Assembly: GCF_014206975.1 (NCBI RefSeq)
Contig: NZ_JACHOU010000001.1
Span: 496,001-560,000, forward strand
Direction: 5' to 3'
Length of the DNA: 64,000 bases
Source of the DNA: Aminobacter aganoensis
Lineage (GTDB): Bacteria; Pseudomonadota; Alphaproteobacteria; Rhizobiales; Rhizobiaceae
In this document: one piece after another, positions 17,811-27,238 of the stretch
Layout: each line of letters starts with the position of its first letter
Position numbering within the stretch: the stretch's first letter is position 1
The notes under the pieces: generated by a model
Told to the model about the DNA's origin: nothing
The model's input: the letters and a program-made list of their open reading frames with translations, nothing else
Databases searched by the model: none
Program-made: the position numbers and the translations under genes

Positions 17811-18182
17811 CTATGTATCGGATTTGGTCGCCAGCCGGCGGAAATTGGCCCGTACGCGCTTGCTCGCCGGGCGCAGCGCGGCGGCAACCGAGCGCTGGGC
17901 CGCCACGCCGTTCAGCACCGACGGCGTACGGCCCGACAGCACTTCGGGCCAGAACTGCATCGCCGACTGGAAAAAGGACATCTGTGCGGCGATCATGCCC
18001 TCGGCCAAGGCGGTCGCTTTCTCGGTGACCGCGGCAAGGCTTTCGCCGCTGAGCCCGCCACCGCTGCGCGCTTCGCTGGCCATCATCGGCAGCCGCATGG
18101 CCATGACCATTGGCGCCAGCATCAGATTGCCGGCAATGGCGGTGGATTGGCGCGAAGCCCTCGTCAACCGTCTGCTCTTCAT
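17811..18182 (-). CDS. Phasin-like small protein
   Basis: A protein of 123 residues. A Met/Ala-rich amphipathic helix in the first half precedes a helical region (VTEKATALAEGMIAAQMSFF in part) that resembles phasin/granule-associated proteins, and the C-terminus is basic. The start at 18182 has GGAG at 8 nt; the frame is open to 18227 with another ATG at 18209 but no ribosome site there. Role on polyhydroxyalkanoate granules is plausible but unproven. It converges on the candidate small RNA. Confidence 0.55.
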   Translation of the reverse strand: MKSRRLTRASRQSTAIAGNLMLAPMVMAMRLPMMASEARSGGGLSGESLAAVTEKATALAEGMIAAQMSFFQSAMQFWPEVLSGRTPSVLNGVAAQRSVAAALRPASKRVRANFRRLATKSDT

Positions 18183-18458
18183 GCGACGCGCTCCGGTTTC
18201 AAGGACCATGCTGCACCCATCCGGCAATCGGTAGGAATCAGGCTATTGTGCAGCGCACAATATAGGCTCCCGCCCTGTCCTGAACAAGCCGAAACGGCTC
18301 GACCTTTCGGCGCAGGCGAATCCACCAGCCAGCCGACGGCGCAGCCCGATCTCGGGAAATACGGCCGCTTGGAGGGCCAGAGCCGCCTTATCTGCATCTT
18401 AACTAATGTAGATCAGTGTTCCGGCATTGGTGTTCTGCGGTCTCCCAGGGGGAGTGGA

Positions 18459-18755
18459 ATGACTGATCAAATTGACGAGGATGACGTTCCGAAGCCCGTC
18501 CTGCTTCAACGCTGTCGATCGATTGCGCGCGCGACCATGTTGTTTGCGCCCCCTCTCGTTTCGGTGGGATGCGCGATCGTGGTCGGATACATCACCTACG
18601 TAACCAGCACCAAAGAGCCACCGGCTGACATCTCGACGCTGGCCATATCGATACTCAAATCCGGCGATGCGTCGCCCGAGATGCGCGCCTGGGCAACCAG
18701 TGCCCTCGGCATACGGACCGACATGCCAATGTCTGTCGGGTCTATCCGGCAATGA
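18459..18755 (+). CDS. Small membrane protein, unknown function
   Basis: A protein of 98 residues with an acidic N-terminus, one clear membrane segment (about residues 28-50, AMLFAPPLVSVG region onward) and a short soluble tail. AGGGGGAG is placed well before the ATG. I do not recognise a family. It is followed by a shared hairpin and the convergent RcnB-like gene. Confidence 0.6.
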   Translation: MTDQIDEDDVPKPVLLQRCRSIARATMLFAPPLVSVGCAIVVGYITYVTSTKEPPADISTLAISILKSGDASPEMRAWATSALGIRTDMPMSVGSIRQ

Positions 18756-18794
18756 CGGTCGAATAGACTGAAGCCCTTCCCGAAGCGGGAACGA

Positions 18795-18818
18795 GAAAGG
18801 GCGGCGAACCGCCCTTTC
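18795..18818. terminator. Bidirectional hairpin between convergent genes
   Basis: Perfect 10-bp stem GAAAGGGCGG/CCGCCCTTTC with the stable loop CGAA, between the stops of the small membrane protein (18755) and the leftward RcnB-like gene (18835). There is no long T-run, but its position between two stops supports a shared terminator. Confidence 0.6.
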
Positions 18819-18834
18819 CGAGTTGGACTTAGCC

Positions 18835-19164
18835 TTAGCGCGAGGCCACCACCGCGGCGATGATGCCCGACGCAACGCTGATCAGCAGGAAATCATTGTC
18901 GACCTTCACCCAGCGCTGGCCGTGGCCGGGGCGCTTGAGCCCGTAGCGGTGATAGTCTCGGAGCGCCTGCTTGCGCTGCCAGTCGGGCACGCGCTTGCCC
19001 CTCGACCAGTAGTGCCGCTTTGCCGGCTTCTTGCGATAATCCTGCCATTTCTGCTGCTGGCTGTAGTAGTTGCCATGGCGCGGCGCCTCGTAGCGCTGCT
19101 GGGCCTGGGCCATCGGCACTGCGAACATCGACAGGGCGACAGCGGCAAGAACGATACGTTTCAT
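18835..19164 (-). CDS. RcnB-like periplasmic protein
   Basis: A protein of 109 residues. A Sec signal peptide (cleavage near AQA-QQ) precedes a Tyr/His/Lys-rich mature part with the RcnB-type stretch HYWSRGKRVPDWQR, and the C-terminus has a short hydrophobic segment (LLISVASGIIAAVV). RcnB proteins affect nickel/cobalt balance in E. coli; the alphaproteobacterial members are mostly uncharacterised. No RcnA-type exporter is adjacent. Confidence 0.8.
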   Translation of the reverse strand: MKRIVLAAVALSMFAVPMAQAQQRYEAPRHGNYYSQQQKWQDYRKKPAKRHYWSRGKRVPDWQRKQALRDYHRYGLKRPGHGQRWVKVDNDFLLISVASGIIAAVVASR

Positions 19165-19297
19165 GGGAGGCTCCTTCTCGTTGACAGGTCGAGAAGTAGC
19201 GGCCGCCGGCTGAACCCAATATGAATGCCATCATTACATATCTGTAATGTTTTCAGAAACTTGGCCGGGCAGGCTCATGTCCTGCCCGGCCAAGTGA

Positions 19298-20677
19298 TCA
19301 GGCCTTTCTCAGGTCCCGTTCAGCGAGATCGAGCGCCTTGAGGATACGCTCGCCAGCCATATCGATGGTGGCGCGGGTCCAGATCAGCGGCGGCGACAGG
19401 ATCATCGAGTCGCCGGTCGCGCGCATCATCATGCCATTGGCGATGGCATGGTCGCGGACGGCAACAGCGGCGCTGCCGACCGGCGAAATGCGCTCCTTGG
19501 TCGCCTTGTCCTTGACGATCTCGATCGCGCCCATCAGGCCGACGGAACGGACCTCGCCGACAAGCCCGTGACCGGCGATGCGCTCCTTCAGCATCTGCGC
19601 GAAATACGGGCCGGTGTCGGTCTTGACCCGCTCGACCAGCCCTTCGCGTTCGATGATCTCGAGGTTCTTGAGCGCCACCGCACAGGCCACCGGGTGACCC
19701 GAATAGGTGTAGCCGTGGTAGAACTCGCCGCCCTTGTCGACCAGCGTCGCGGCAATCCGGTCGCCGACCAGCAGCGCCGACAGCGGCTGGTAGCCCGAAG
19801 TCAGAGCCTTGGCGGTGGTGATGGTGTCGGCCTCGATGCCAAAGGTCTGGGCCGCGAACCACTCGCCGGTGCGGCCATAGCCGGTGATGACCTCGTCGAG
19901 CATCAGCAGAACGTCATACTTACGGCAGATCCGCTGGATCTCCGGCCAATAACTTTCCGGCGGGATCTTGACGCCGCCGGCACCCATGATCGGCTCACCG
20001 ATGAAGGCAGCGACGTTCTCGGCGCCGGCCTCCAGGATCGCGTCCTCGACCGATCTGGCGGCACGCAGGCCGAAATCGTGGTCGTTTTCACCCGGCAGCG
20101 CCAGTTCATAGGCATAGGGCATCATCACATGGACGATGTTGGGTACAGCGCCACCAAGCTGCTGGTGCATGCCATCCATGCCGCCAAGCGACGTGCCGGC
20201 AACCGTCGAGCCGTGATAGGCCATCTTGCGCGAGATGATGCGGTTCTTCTGGGGCTTGCCCTCGAGCGCCCAGTAATGGCGGACGAGCCGCAGCGCCGTG
20301 TCGTTCGATTCCGATCCCGACGAGCCGTAGAACACCTGGTTGATGTTCTTGGGCGCCAGTTCCGCGAGCTTCTTCGACAACAGCACCGGCGTCGGCGTCG
20401 AGCATTTGAAGAAGGAGTTGTAGTAGGGCATCTCCTTCATCTGCTCATAGGCGGCCTCGGCCAGTTCGGTGCGGCCGTAGCCGACATTGACGCACCACAG
20501 GCCGGCCATGCCGTCGAGCAGTTCCGTCCCTTCCGAATCGTAAATGAACGGCCCCTCGGCACGGGTGATCATGCGCGAGCCGATATCGCGCAATTCCTTG
20601 TGGTCGGTGAAGGGATGCAGATGATGCGCGGCGTCGATCTGCTGAAGCTGCTTCAGCGAATAGTTCTGATAGGTCAT
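19298..20677 (-). CDS. Class III omega-aminotransferase (amine/taurine:pyruvate type)
   Basis: A protein of 459 residues of the PLP-dependent class III aminotransferases. Visible are the Tyr-His-Gly at 154-156, DEVITGYGRTG with Asp 261, and the PLP Lys 290 in TTAKALTSGYQPLSA. Close families use amines such as putrescine, taurine or beta-alanine with pyruvate as acceptor. The exact amine cannot be read from the sequence. The gene is alone on its strand with a long 5-prime spacer. Confidence 0.85.
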   Translation of the reverse strand: MTYQNYSLKQLQQIDAAHHLHPFTDHKELRDIGSRMITRAEGPFIYDSEGTELLDGMAGLWCVNVGYGRTELAEAAYEQMKEMPYYNSFFKCSTPTPVLLSKKLAELAPKNINQVFYGSSGSESNDTALRLVRHYWALEGKPQKNRIISRKMAYHGSTVAGTSLGGMDGMHQQLGGAVPNIVHVMMPYAYELALPGENDHDFGLRAARSVEDAILEAGAENVAAFIGEPIMGAGGVKIPPESYWPEIQRICRKYDVLLMLDEVITGYGRTGEWFAAQTFGIEADTITTAKALTSGYQPLSALLVGDRIAATLVDKGGEFYHGYTYSGHPVACAVALKNLEIIEREGLVERVKTDTGPYFAQMLKERIAGHGLVGEVRSVGLMGAIEIVKDKATKERISPVGSAAVAVRDHAIANGMMMRATGDSMILSPPLIWTRATIDMAGERILKALDLAERDLRKA

Positions 20678-20997
20678 TGGCTTGTGCCTTCCTCTTGAAT
20701 CAATCCGGCAAGTGCCGGGGCGGATTCAAAGGCCAGGCGGCGGCGAATAGCCGATGCGCGCGCAAAGGCGCAGAAGCTCCGTATGCCGGGTTCGCGGCGA
20801 CGGCTTCGATGCTGCCTCCCGCAGCGGAATATGAGCGTTGAGCGCGCACATGATTGCACTCTAACCTGCCGCTCTGCAAATCGACAAGCGCCTCAAAATT
20901 CGCATCCCTTCGAAAGCTTTCGGGAATACGGCGCCCTGGAAAGGCGTTGTCTGCGTGTGTGGCCGGCTTGTCGGCTGAACTCTTGGGAGCGATCATC
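20678..20997. other. Long spacer upstream of divergent genes
   Basis: A 320-nt interval with no supportable gene, between the leftward aminotransferase and the rightward secreted protein. It contains GCAAATCGACAAGC at 20876-20889, nearly the same as GCAAAATCGACAAGC at 45596-45610 upstream of the second MttB gene, so it may hold a shared regulatory site. Confidence 0.4.
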
Positions 20998-21375
20998 ATG
21001 AAGACAATTTCCTCAGCCCTCGCCGTTCTGTTCCTGACCGGCGCGGCCGCTTTCGCCGCCGAACCCGCCAAGGTCGCGGAAGGCGCCGGCGGCAAGATGT
21101 ACACCGACGCCAACGGCATGACGCTCTACACCTATGACAAGGACAGCGCCGGCAAATCGGCCTGCAACGGCGACTGCGCGGTCAACTGGCCACCGCTGAT
21201 GGCTGCGGCAGACGCCAAGGACGAAGGCGAGTGGACGGTCGTTGCCCGCGACGATGGCTCGAAGATGTGGGCTTACGAGGGCAAGCCGCTGTACACGTTC
21301 GTGCAGGACCAGAAGGCGGGCGACGTCACCGGCGACGGCAAGGGCGGCGTCTGGCACGTCGCCAAGGCCGACTGA
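20998..21375 (+). CDS. Secreted COG4315-type repeat protein
   Basis: A protein of 125 residues with a Sec signal peptide (cleavage near AFA-AE). The mature part has two copies of the Y-x4-D/Y-x-Y type unit (MTLYTYDKDSAGKSACNGDC in part, then KPLYTFVQDQKAGDVTGDG) and two Cys that could form a disulfide (SACNGDCAVNWPP). Such secreted lipoprotein-like proteins are common in proteobacteria and of unknown function. GGGAGC lies before the ATG. Confidence 0.8.
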   Translation: MKTISSALAVLFLTGAAAFAAEPAKVAEGAGGKMYTDANGMTLYTYDKDSAGKSACNGDCAVNWPPLMAAADAKDEGEWTVVARDDGSKMWAYEGKPLYTFVQDQKAGDVTGDGKGGVWHVAKAD

Positions 21376-21433
21376 CCATCTTCCGCGCGGCGGTGCCTGT
21401 CGCCGTCGCGCACCTTCCCCTGCCTACCCTCGC

Positions 21434-22612
21434 CTAGCTTGTTGTCCGCTTGCGCAGCACCATGCGATAAAAGGCGAAGCCCAGCAGGATGACGTTCAGG
21501 CTGGCCAGCACGACCGGCAACCCGATCGGCCCCGCCGCCTGCATCACCATTCCCGAGCTTGGCGGGCCGACGATGCCGCCCAGTCCCCACATCAGCGCAA
21601 AGGCGGCGTTGCCGGCAATGAGCGCGCTGCCGTTGAAGCGACTGCCGAGCTCGACCAGCGCCATGGTGTAGACCCCGTAGCCGACGGCTCCCATCACCAC
21701 CAGCACAAGCCAGATGAGCCGTGTCTCGATCAGCATCGGCAACAGCACCGCGCAGGCCGCGGTTGCCGCGGCGCAGAACAGGATCATGGTGCGGCCACCC
21801 ACACGTTCCGCAAGCAGGCCGAGCGGGATCTGCAGCAGGATGTTGCCCATCGACAGTGCCGTCAGCATCGCCGCCAGGACCGCCTCGGGCAAGCCGTGGC
21901 TCGCGCCGAAGACCGGCAGCAGCGAATAGGTGCTCTGCTGGTTGGCCGCAGAAACCAACACGGCAAACAGCAACGCCGGCGCAAGCGCGGCAAATGCCAT
22001 CACGCCGCCAACCGATTGCCCGTCTTCCTCGAAGCCTGAAAGATTGGACATCATGCGCAGAATGATCGCGCAGGCGATGAAACCCACGATAGCCACGACA
22101 AACGGCGTCCAGCCCGAGGTGCCGACGATGGTCAGCACCAGCGGCCCGGTGGCATAGCCCATTCCCATCAGGGTGTTGAACACCCCCATCACCCGCCCGC
22201 GGCGCGACGGCGGCGCCATCGACAACGCCCAGACCTCGCCGAGAATGTAGAGCGGGTTGATAACGACGCCGATCATGAACCGGACGATGAACCAGGCGAC
22301 CCAGTCCTGCAGGTAGCCGATAAGCAGGAAACAAATCGCGCCGGCGAGCGAGCAAACGACAGCGAGGTTCCGTGCGCCCACCAGGCGTACGGCCGCCGGC
22401 ACGAAGGCTGCCGACGCGATCAGGCCCAGCGGCATCATCGCCGCCGACAGCCCGATCATCGCCGGCGACATGCCCTGCTTCTGCATCAGCAGCGAAAACA
22501 GCGGATAACTCAGCCCTTGTGCTGCACCGAACATCGCCAAAGCGGCGGTAACGCCGCCCAGGGCCGCCCAGTTCAATGGCGCTTCGGCGGTGGTGGAAAT
22601 TGGAGTTGTCAA
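21434..22612 (-). CDS. MFS transporter (YcaD-like)
   Basis: A protein of 392 residues with about twelve membrane segments of the major facilitator superfamily. The loop after helix 2 is unusually plain, and RRGRVMGVFNTLMGMGYATGP marks the start of helix 5. It is divergent from MttB gene 1, so it could carry the same methylated substrate or a product, but that is only by position. Confidence 0.85.
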   Translation of the reverse strand: MTTPISTTAEAPLNWAALGGVTAALAMFGAAQGLSYPLFSLLMQKQGMSPAMIGLSAAMMPLGLIASAAFVPAAVRLVGARNLAVVCSLAGAICFLLIGYLQDWVAWFIVRFMIGVVINPLYILGEVWALSMAPPSRRGRVMGVFNTLMGMGYATGPLVLTIVGTSGWTPFVVAIVGFIACAIILRMMSNLSGFEEDGQSVGGVMAFAALAPALLFAVLVSAANQQSTYSLLPVFGASHGLPEAVLAAMLTALSMGNILLQIPLGLLAERVGGRTMILFCAAATAACAVLLPMLIETRLIWLVLVVMGAVGYGVYTMALVELGSRFNGSALIAGNAAFALMWGLGGIVGPPSSGMVMQAAGPIGLPVVLASLNVILLGFAFYRMVLRKRTTS

Positions 22613-22813
22613 AGCAGATCACCAGGAGAATCGAATGGCGGCGATCCTATCGACGGACCGCCACATGCGGGATGCATCACCACAGCCGAGAACGTCGGTC
22701 CAGTCCCATCCGCGATGTCGTTTCCCTCGCGCTATTGGTCGCCGCCTCCGCAATGAGGTTTTCCGGCCCAGTCCATTATGCCCCCCGATACAGACGCTTG
22801 CCGTGAGGATTCC

Positions 22814-24391
22814 ATGACCGTGGCCCTGCAAACAGCCGAACAGGCTCCCGCCTCCGATCGCGCTCGCCGCGGCGGCCGCGCCGGCAAGCGTGCCGGCGGC
22901 TCCCAGGCCTTCGAACAGCCGCCGTTCCGCCAGCTCAGGGCCCCGTTTCCGCCGACCAAGCTGATCTCCGACGACGAGTTGGAATCGATCCATCTCGCCT
23001 CGCTGCGGGTGCTGAAGGAAATCGGTGTCGACGTGCTCCACGACGAGGCGCGTCGCATCATGAAGGCACATGGCGCCGACGTCCGCGACGGCTCCGAGCG
23101 CGTCCGCTTCGATTCCGACATGATCCTCGAATTGGTCGCGCATGCGCCGGCCGAGTTCACGCTGCACGCCCGCAACCCGGCCCACAATGTGCGCATCGGC
23201 GGCAACAACGTCACCATCGTGCAGGTGGCATCGGCGCCCAATTGCTCCGATCTCGACAACGGCAGGCGTCCCGGCAACCAGCCTGACTTCAGGAACTTCC
23301 TGAAGCTTGCCCAGATGCACAACATCATTCACATGACGGGCGGTTATCCGGTCGAACCGGTCGACATCCATCCGTCCGTGCGCCATCTCGAATGCATCCG
23401 CGACCTGGCGACGCTGACCGACAAGGTGTTCCACATCTATTCGCTCGGCAAGGAGCGCAACGTCGACGGCATCGAGATCGCCCGCATCGCCCGCGGCATC
23501 TCGCGCGAGCAGTTGCTGGAGGAGCCGTCGGTCTACACCATCATCAACACAAACTCGCCGCTCAAGCTCGACGTGCCGATGATGGAAGGCATCATCCAGA
23601 TGTCGTCGATGGGCCAGGCAGTGATCGTCACCCCCTTCACGCTGTCGGGGGCGATGGCCCCGGTCACCATTGCCGGTGCCTTGGTTCAACAGAACGCCGA
23701 GGCGCTCTCCGGCCTCGCCTTCACCCAGATGGTGCGCAAGGGCGCGCCTGTCGGCTATGGCGGCTTCACCTCCAATGTCGACATGAAGTCGGGCGCCCCC
23801 GCCTTCGGTACGCCTGAATACATGAAGGCACAGCTTGTCGGCGGGCAGTTGGCGCGGCGTTACAACATTCCCTACCGCTCGTCGAACACCTGTGCCGCCA
23901 ACGCGGTCGACGCACAGGCCGCCTATGAAAGCGCGTTCTCGCTATGGGGCACCATCCAGGGCGGCGCGAACGTGATCCTTCACGCGGCCGGCTGGCTCGA
24001 AGGCGGGCTGCGCTGCTCCTATGAGAAGACGATCCTCGACATCGACATGCTGCAGATGGTGGCCGAGTTCCTGACGCCTCTTGACCTGTCGGAAGACGCA
24101 CTTGCCATCGACGCCATCCGCGACGTCGGCCCCGGCGGCCATTTCTTCGGCACCCAGCATACCCAGGACCGCTACAAGAACGCGTTCTATTCGCCCATCA
24201 TCTCCGACTGGCGCAATTTCGAGACCTGGGCCGAGGCCGGCAGCCCGACAGCGGTGGAAAAGGCCAATCGCGTCTGGAAGGAACGCTTGGCGTCTTACGA
24301 GGAGCCATGGATGGACCCTGCGATCCGCGAGGAGCTCAATGCCTTCGTCGACAAGCGCAAGGCCGAAGGCGGCGCCCCGACGGATTTCTGA
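22814..24391 (+). CDS. MttB-family corrinoid methyltransferase 1 (non-pyrrolysine)
   Basis: A protein of 525 residues of the trimethylamine methyltransferase superfamily (COG5598). No amber codon interrupts the frame, so it belongs to the non-pyrrolysine branch whose studied members demethylate betaines (glycine betaine, proline betaine, carnitine) and pass the methyl to a corrinoid protein. Residues about 15-32 form an Arg/Gly-rich tail (RARRGGRAGKRAGG) ahead of the barrel. The start at 22814 follows GTGAGGATTCC and is better than 22778. The GcvT-fused dehydrogenase gene follows after 44 nt, implying one transcript. No dedicated corrinoid gene is adjacent; the one at 45747 may serve. Confidence 0.88.
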   Translation: MTVALQTAEQAPASDRARRGGRAGKRAGGSQAFEQPPFRQLRAPFPPTKLISDDELESIHLASLRVLKEIGVDVLHDEARRIMKAHGADVRDGSERVRFDSDMILELVAHAPAEFTLHARNPAHNVRIGGNNVTIVQVASAPNCSDLDNGRRPGNQPDFRNFLKLAQMHNIIHMTGGYPVEPVDIHPSVRHLECIRDLATLTDKVFHIYSLGKERNVDGIEIARIARGISREQLLEEPSVYTIINTNSPLKLDVPMMEGIIQMSSMGQAVIVTPFTLSGAMAPVTIAGALVQQNAEALSGLAFTQMVRKGAPVGYGGFTSNVDMKSGAPAFGTPEYMKAQLVGGQLARRYNIPYRSSNTCAANAVDAQAAYESAFSLWGTIQGGANVILHAAGWLEGGLRCSYEKTILDIDMLQMVAEFLTPLDLSEDALAIDAIRDVGPGGHFFGTQHTQDRYKNAFYSPIISDWRNFETWAEAGSPTAVEKANRVWKERLASYEEPWMDPAIREELNAFVDKRKAEGGAPTDF

Positions 24392-24435
24392 TTGCAATCA
24401 GCCGATTCAACGTCTTCAAACCCGGACATAACCAT

Positions 24436-27009
24436 ATGAAATCCCATGTGAAAGCAGTTGTCATCGGCGGTGGCGTGGTGGGCTGCTCGGTGCTTTACCA
24501 CCTTGCCCGCGCCGGCTGGACCAACGTCATGCTGATCGAGCGCTCGGAGCTGACTTCCGGCTCGTCCTGGCACGCCGCCGGCGGCTTCCACACGCTCAAC
24601 GGCGACCCCAACGTCGCCAAGCTGCAGGCCTATACGGTGCAACTCTACAAGGAACTGGAGGAGATTTCCGGCCAGTCCTGCTCGCTGCACCTGACCGGTG
24701 GCGTCATGCTCGCCGACAGCCCCGAACGCATGGACTTCCTGCGCCTGGCGCACGCCAAGGGCCGCTATCTCGGCATGGACACCGAGCTGATCACTCCGTC
24801 CGAAGCCAAGAAGATGTTCCCGCTGATGGACGAGAAGCACTTCGTCGGCGCGATGTGGGACCCGGTCGAAGGCCATCTCGACCCGTCGGGCACAACCCAT
24901 GCCTATGCCAAGGCAGCGAAGAAGCTCGGCGCCGAGATCGTACTGCGCAACCCGGTGAAGGAACTGACGCAGGACCCCGACGGCACCTGGAACGTCGTCA
25001 CCGAGCAGGGCACCGTCCGAGCCGAGCATGTGGTCAACTGCGGTGGCCTGTGGGCGCGCGAGGTCGGCCGCATGGTCGGCGTCGAGCTGCCGGTGCTCGC
25101 CATGGAGCACATGTACCTGCTGACCGAGCCGATGCCCGAGGTCGAGGCCTTCAACAAGGAAACCGGCCGCGAGATGATCGGCGTGCTCGATTTCAAGGGT
25201 GAGATCTACACCCGCCAGGAGCGCAACGGCATCCTGCTTGGCACCTATGAGAAGGCCTGCAAGCCGTGGTCGCCGGTCAACACGCCGTGGGATTTCGGCC
25301 ATGAGCTGCTGGCGCCGGATCTCGACCGCATCGCACCGTCGTTGGAGATCGGCTTCCAGCATTTCCCCGGCATCGCCAACGCCGGCATCAAGCAGGTCAT
25401 CAACGGCCCGTTCACCTTCGCACCAGACGGCAACCCGCTGGTCGGCCCGGTCCAGGGCCTGACCAATTTCTGGGTTGCCTGCGGCGTCATGGCCGGCTTC
25501 AGCCAGGGCGGCGGCGTCGGCCTCGCCCTGTCGAACTGGATGGTCGACGGCGACCCGGGCTTCGACGTCTGGGGCATGGACGTCGCCCGCTGGGGCGAAT
25601 GGGCCAGCCTGCGCTACACCAACGCCAAGGTGCGCGAGAACTATTCGCGCCGCTTCTCGATCCGCTTCCCCAACGAGGAGCTCCCGGCCGCCAGGCCGGC
25701 ACAAACGACACCGCTCTACGACACCATGGTCGCCAACAACGCCGTCATGGGCGACAGCTGGGGCCTAGAAACACCACTGTGGTTCGCGCCCAAGGGGACG
25801 AAACCGAAGGATATCGTCTCCTTCCATCGCTCCAACGACTTCGAGCACATCGGCAATGAGGTGCGCGCCACCCGCGACCGTGTCGGCGTCACCGAGATCG
25901 CCAATTTCGCCAAATATGAGGTCTCAGGCCCGGCGTCGGAGGATTTCCTCAACCGGCTGATGACCAACCGCATGCCGAAGAAGGGCCGCATCGTGCTGAC
26001 GCCGATGCTGAACGAGTTCGGCCGGCTGATCGGCGACTTCACGATTGCCAAGACCGGCGACGACAAGTTCATGATCTGGGGCTCGTCGGCAGCGCAGAAG
26101 TACCACATGCGCTGGTTCGAACAGCACCTGCCCACCGATGGTTCGGTGCGCATCCACCGCTACGACCAGACGCTCGTCGGCCTGTCCATCGCCGGCCCGA
26201 AGTCGCAGGCGCTGCTGGCCAAGCTGGTCGACGTCGACGTCTCCAGCAAGGCCTTCCGCTTCATGGATTTCCGCGAGATGGCCGTCGGCGGCGCACCCTG
26301 CATGGTCAACCGCATCACCTACACCGGCGACCTCGGCTACGAGATCTGGATGGCGCCCGCTTACCAGCGTCTGGTCTACAAGGCGATCAAGGAGGCCGGC
26401 GAGGAGTTCGGCATCGTCGACTTCGGCATGCGCGCGCTGCTGTCGATGCGCCTGGAGAAGAATTTCCCGACCTGGTTCCGCGAGCTTCGCCCGATCTATG
26501 GGCCATTCGAAGGTTCGATGGAGCGCTTCATCAAGCTCGAAAAAAATGACTTCATCGGCCGCGAGGCGGCAACCAAGGAACATGCCGACGGACCAAAACT
26601 GCGCCGCGTCTCCTTCTATGTCGACGCCCAGGATGCCGACGTGATGGGCGACGAGCCGATCTGGGCCAAGGTCGGAAACAAGGATTTCGGCACCGTCGAG
26701 AAGCCGCATGGCTACGGCGCGCCGCGCTTCGACGACACCGGCAAGGAAGTGCGCGGCTCGGACGCCGCCCGTGGTGCTTCCGCCGTGCGCGGCATCGTCG
26801 ATGGCGATTGGCGTGTGGTCGGCTGGGTGACGTCAGGCGGCTACGCGCACTATGTCCAGAAATCGATGGCCCAGGGCTACGTTCCGGCAGCGCTCGCCGA
26901 AAACGAGGCGGAAGGCCTGTTCGAAATCGAAATCCTCGGCCACCGCCGCCCTGCCCGCATCAACGTCGAGCCGCCTTTTGATCCGTCAGGCGAGAAGATG
27001 CGGGGGTAA
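24436..27009 (+). CDS. Dimethylglycine/sarcosine dehydrogenase-like protein, DAO-GcvT fusion 1
   Basis: A protein of 857 residues. The N-terminal FAD domain begins VIGGGVVGCSVLYHL and has SGSSWHAAGGFH, where the His after Trp matches the covalent-FAD His of dimethylglycine dehydrogenase. A FAO_M linker and a C-terminal GcvT/aminomethyltransferase domain follow (from about residue 430 on, with GDLGYEIWMAP). Family members oxidise an N-methyl group and give the carbon to tetrahydrofolate as 5,10-methylene-THF. After MttB removes one methyl from a quaternary amine, the tertiary amine would suit this enzyme. The start at 24436 places the Rossmann motif at residue 9. Confidence 0.88.
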   Translation: MKSHVKAVVIGGGVVGCSVLYHLARAGWTNVMLIERSELTSGSSWHAAGGFHTLNGDPNVAKLQAYTVQLYKELEEISGQSCSLHLTGGVMLADSPERMDFLRLAHAKGRYLGMDTELITPSEAKKMFPLMDEKHFVGAMWDPVEGHLDPSGTTHAYAKAAKKLGAEIVLRNPVKELTQDPDGTWNVVTEQGTVRAEHVVNCGGLWAREVGRMVGVELPVLAMEHMYLLTEPMPEVEAFNKETGREMIGVLDFKGEIYTRQERNGILLGTYEKACKPWSPVNTPWDFGHELLAPDLDRIAPSLEIGFQHFPGIANAGIKQVINGPFTFAPDGNPLVGPVQGLTNFWVACGVMAGFSQGGGVGLALSNWMVDGDPGFDVWGMDVARWGEWASLRYTNAKVRENYSRRFSIRFPNEELPAARPAQTTPLYDTMVANNAVMGDSWGLETPLWFAPKGTKPKDIVSFHRSNDFEHIGNEVRATRDRVGVTEIANFAKYEVSGPASEDFLNRLMTNRMPKKGRIVLTPMLNEFGRLIGDFTIAKTGDDKFMIWGSSAAQKYHMRWFEQHLPTDGSVRIHRYDQTLVGLSIAGPKSQALLAKLVDVDVSSKAFRFMDFREMAVGGAPCMVNRITYTGDLGYEIWMAPAYQRLVYKAIKEAGEEFGIVDFGMRALLSMRLEKNFPTWFRELRPIYGPFEGSMERFIKLEKNDFIGREAATKEHADGPKLRRVSFYVDAQDADVMGDEPIWAKVGNKDFGTVEKPHGYGAPRFDDTGKEVRGSDAARGASAVRGIVDGDWRVVGWVTSGGYAHYVQKSMAQGYVPAALAENEAEGLFEIEILGHRRPARINVEPPFDPSGEKMRG

Positions 27010-27050
27010 GTGCACATAGGGGAACGCACATGCTCTACGTTGCCCCCTTC

Positions 27051-27188
27051 TGTCCTGCCGGACATCTCCCCCTCAAGGGGGGAGATTGGATGTCAAGCCT
27101 GTCCCACCCAAATTCGGCGTTCCCAAGAGGAGCGCCGAGCCCCCAACTGCTGGTCTCCCCCCTTGAGGGGGAGATGTCCGGCAGGATA
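27051..27188. repeat. Palindromic intergenic repeat (rhizobial RIME-like)
   Basis: Two 35-nt arms, 27051-27085 and 27154-27188, are reverse complements with a single mismatch. The arm core is CTGCCGGACATCTCCCCCTC, followed by a G-run. The 68-nt middle is unrelated. The core resembles the mosaic palindromic repeats scattered in rhizobial genomes (recalled, not checked). It lies between the dehydrogenase and the DddP-like gene and could act as a terminator or stabiliser; it may also be a non-autonomous mobile remnant. Confidence 0.8.
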
Positions 27189-27238
27189 GAGGGGCGCGCG
27201 CGCGAACACCAAGTTCGGCGATTTGTGGGTCACTGCTG

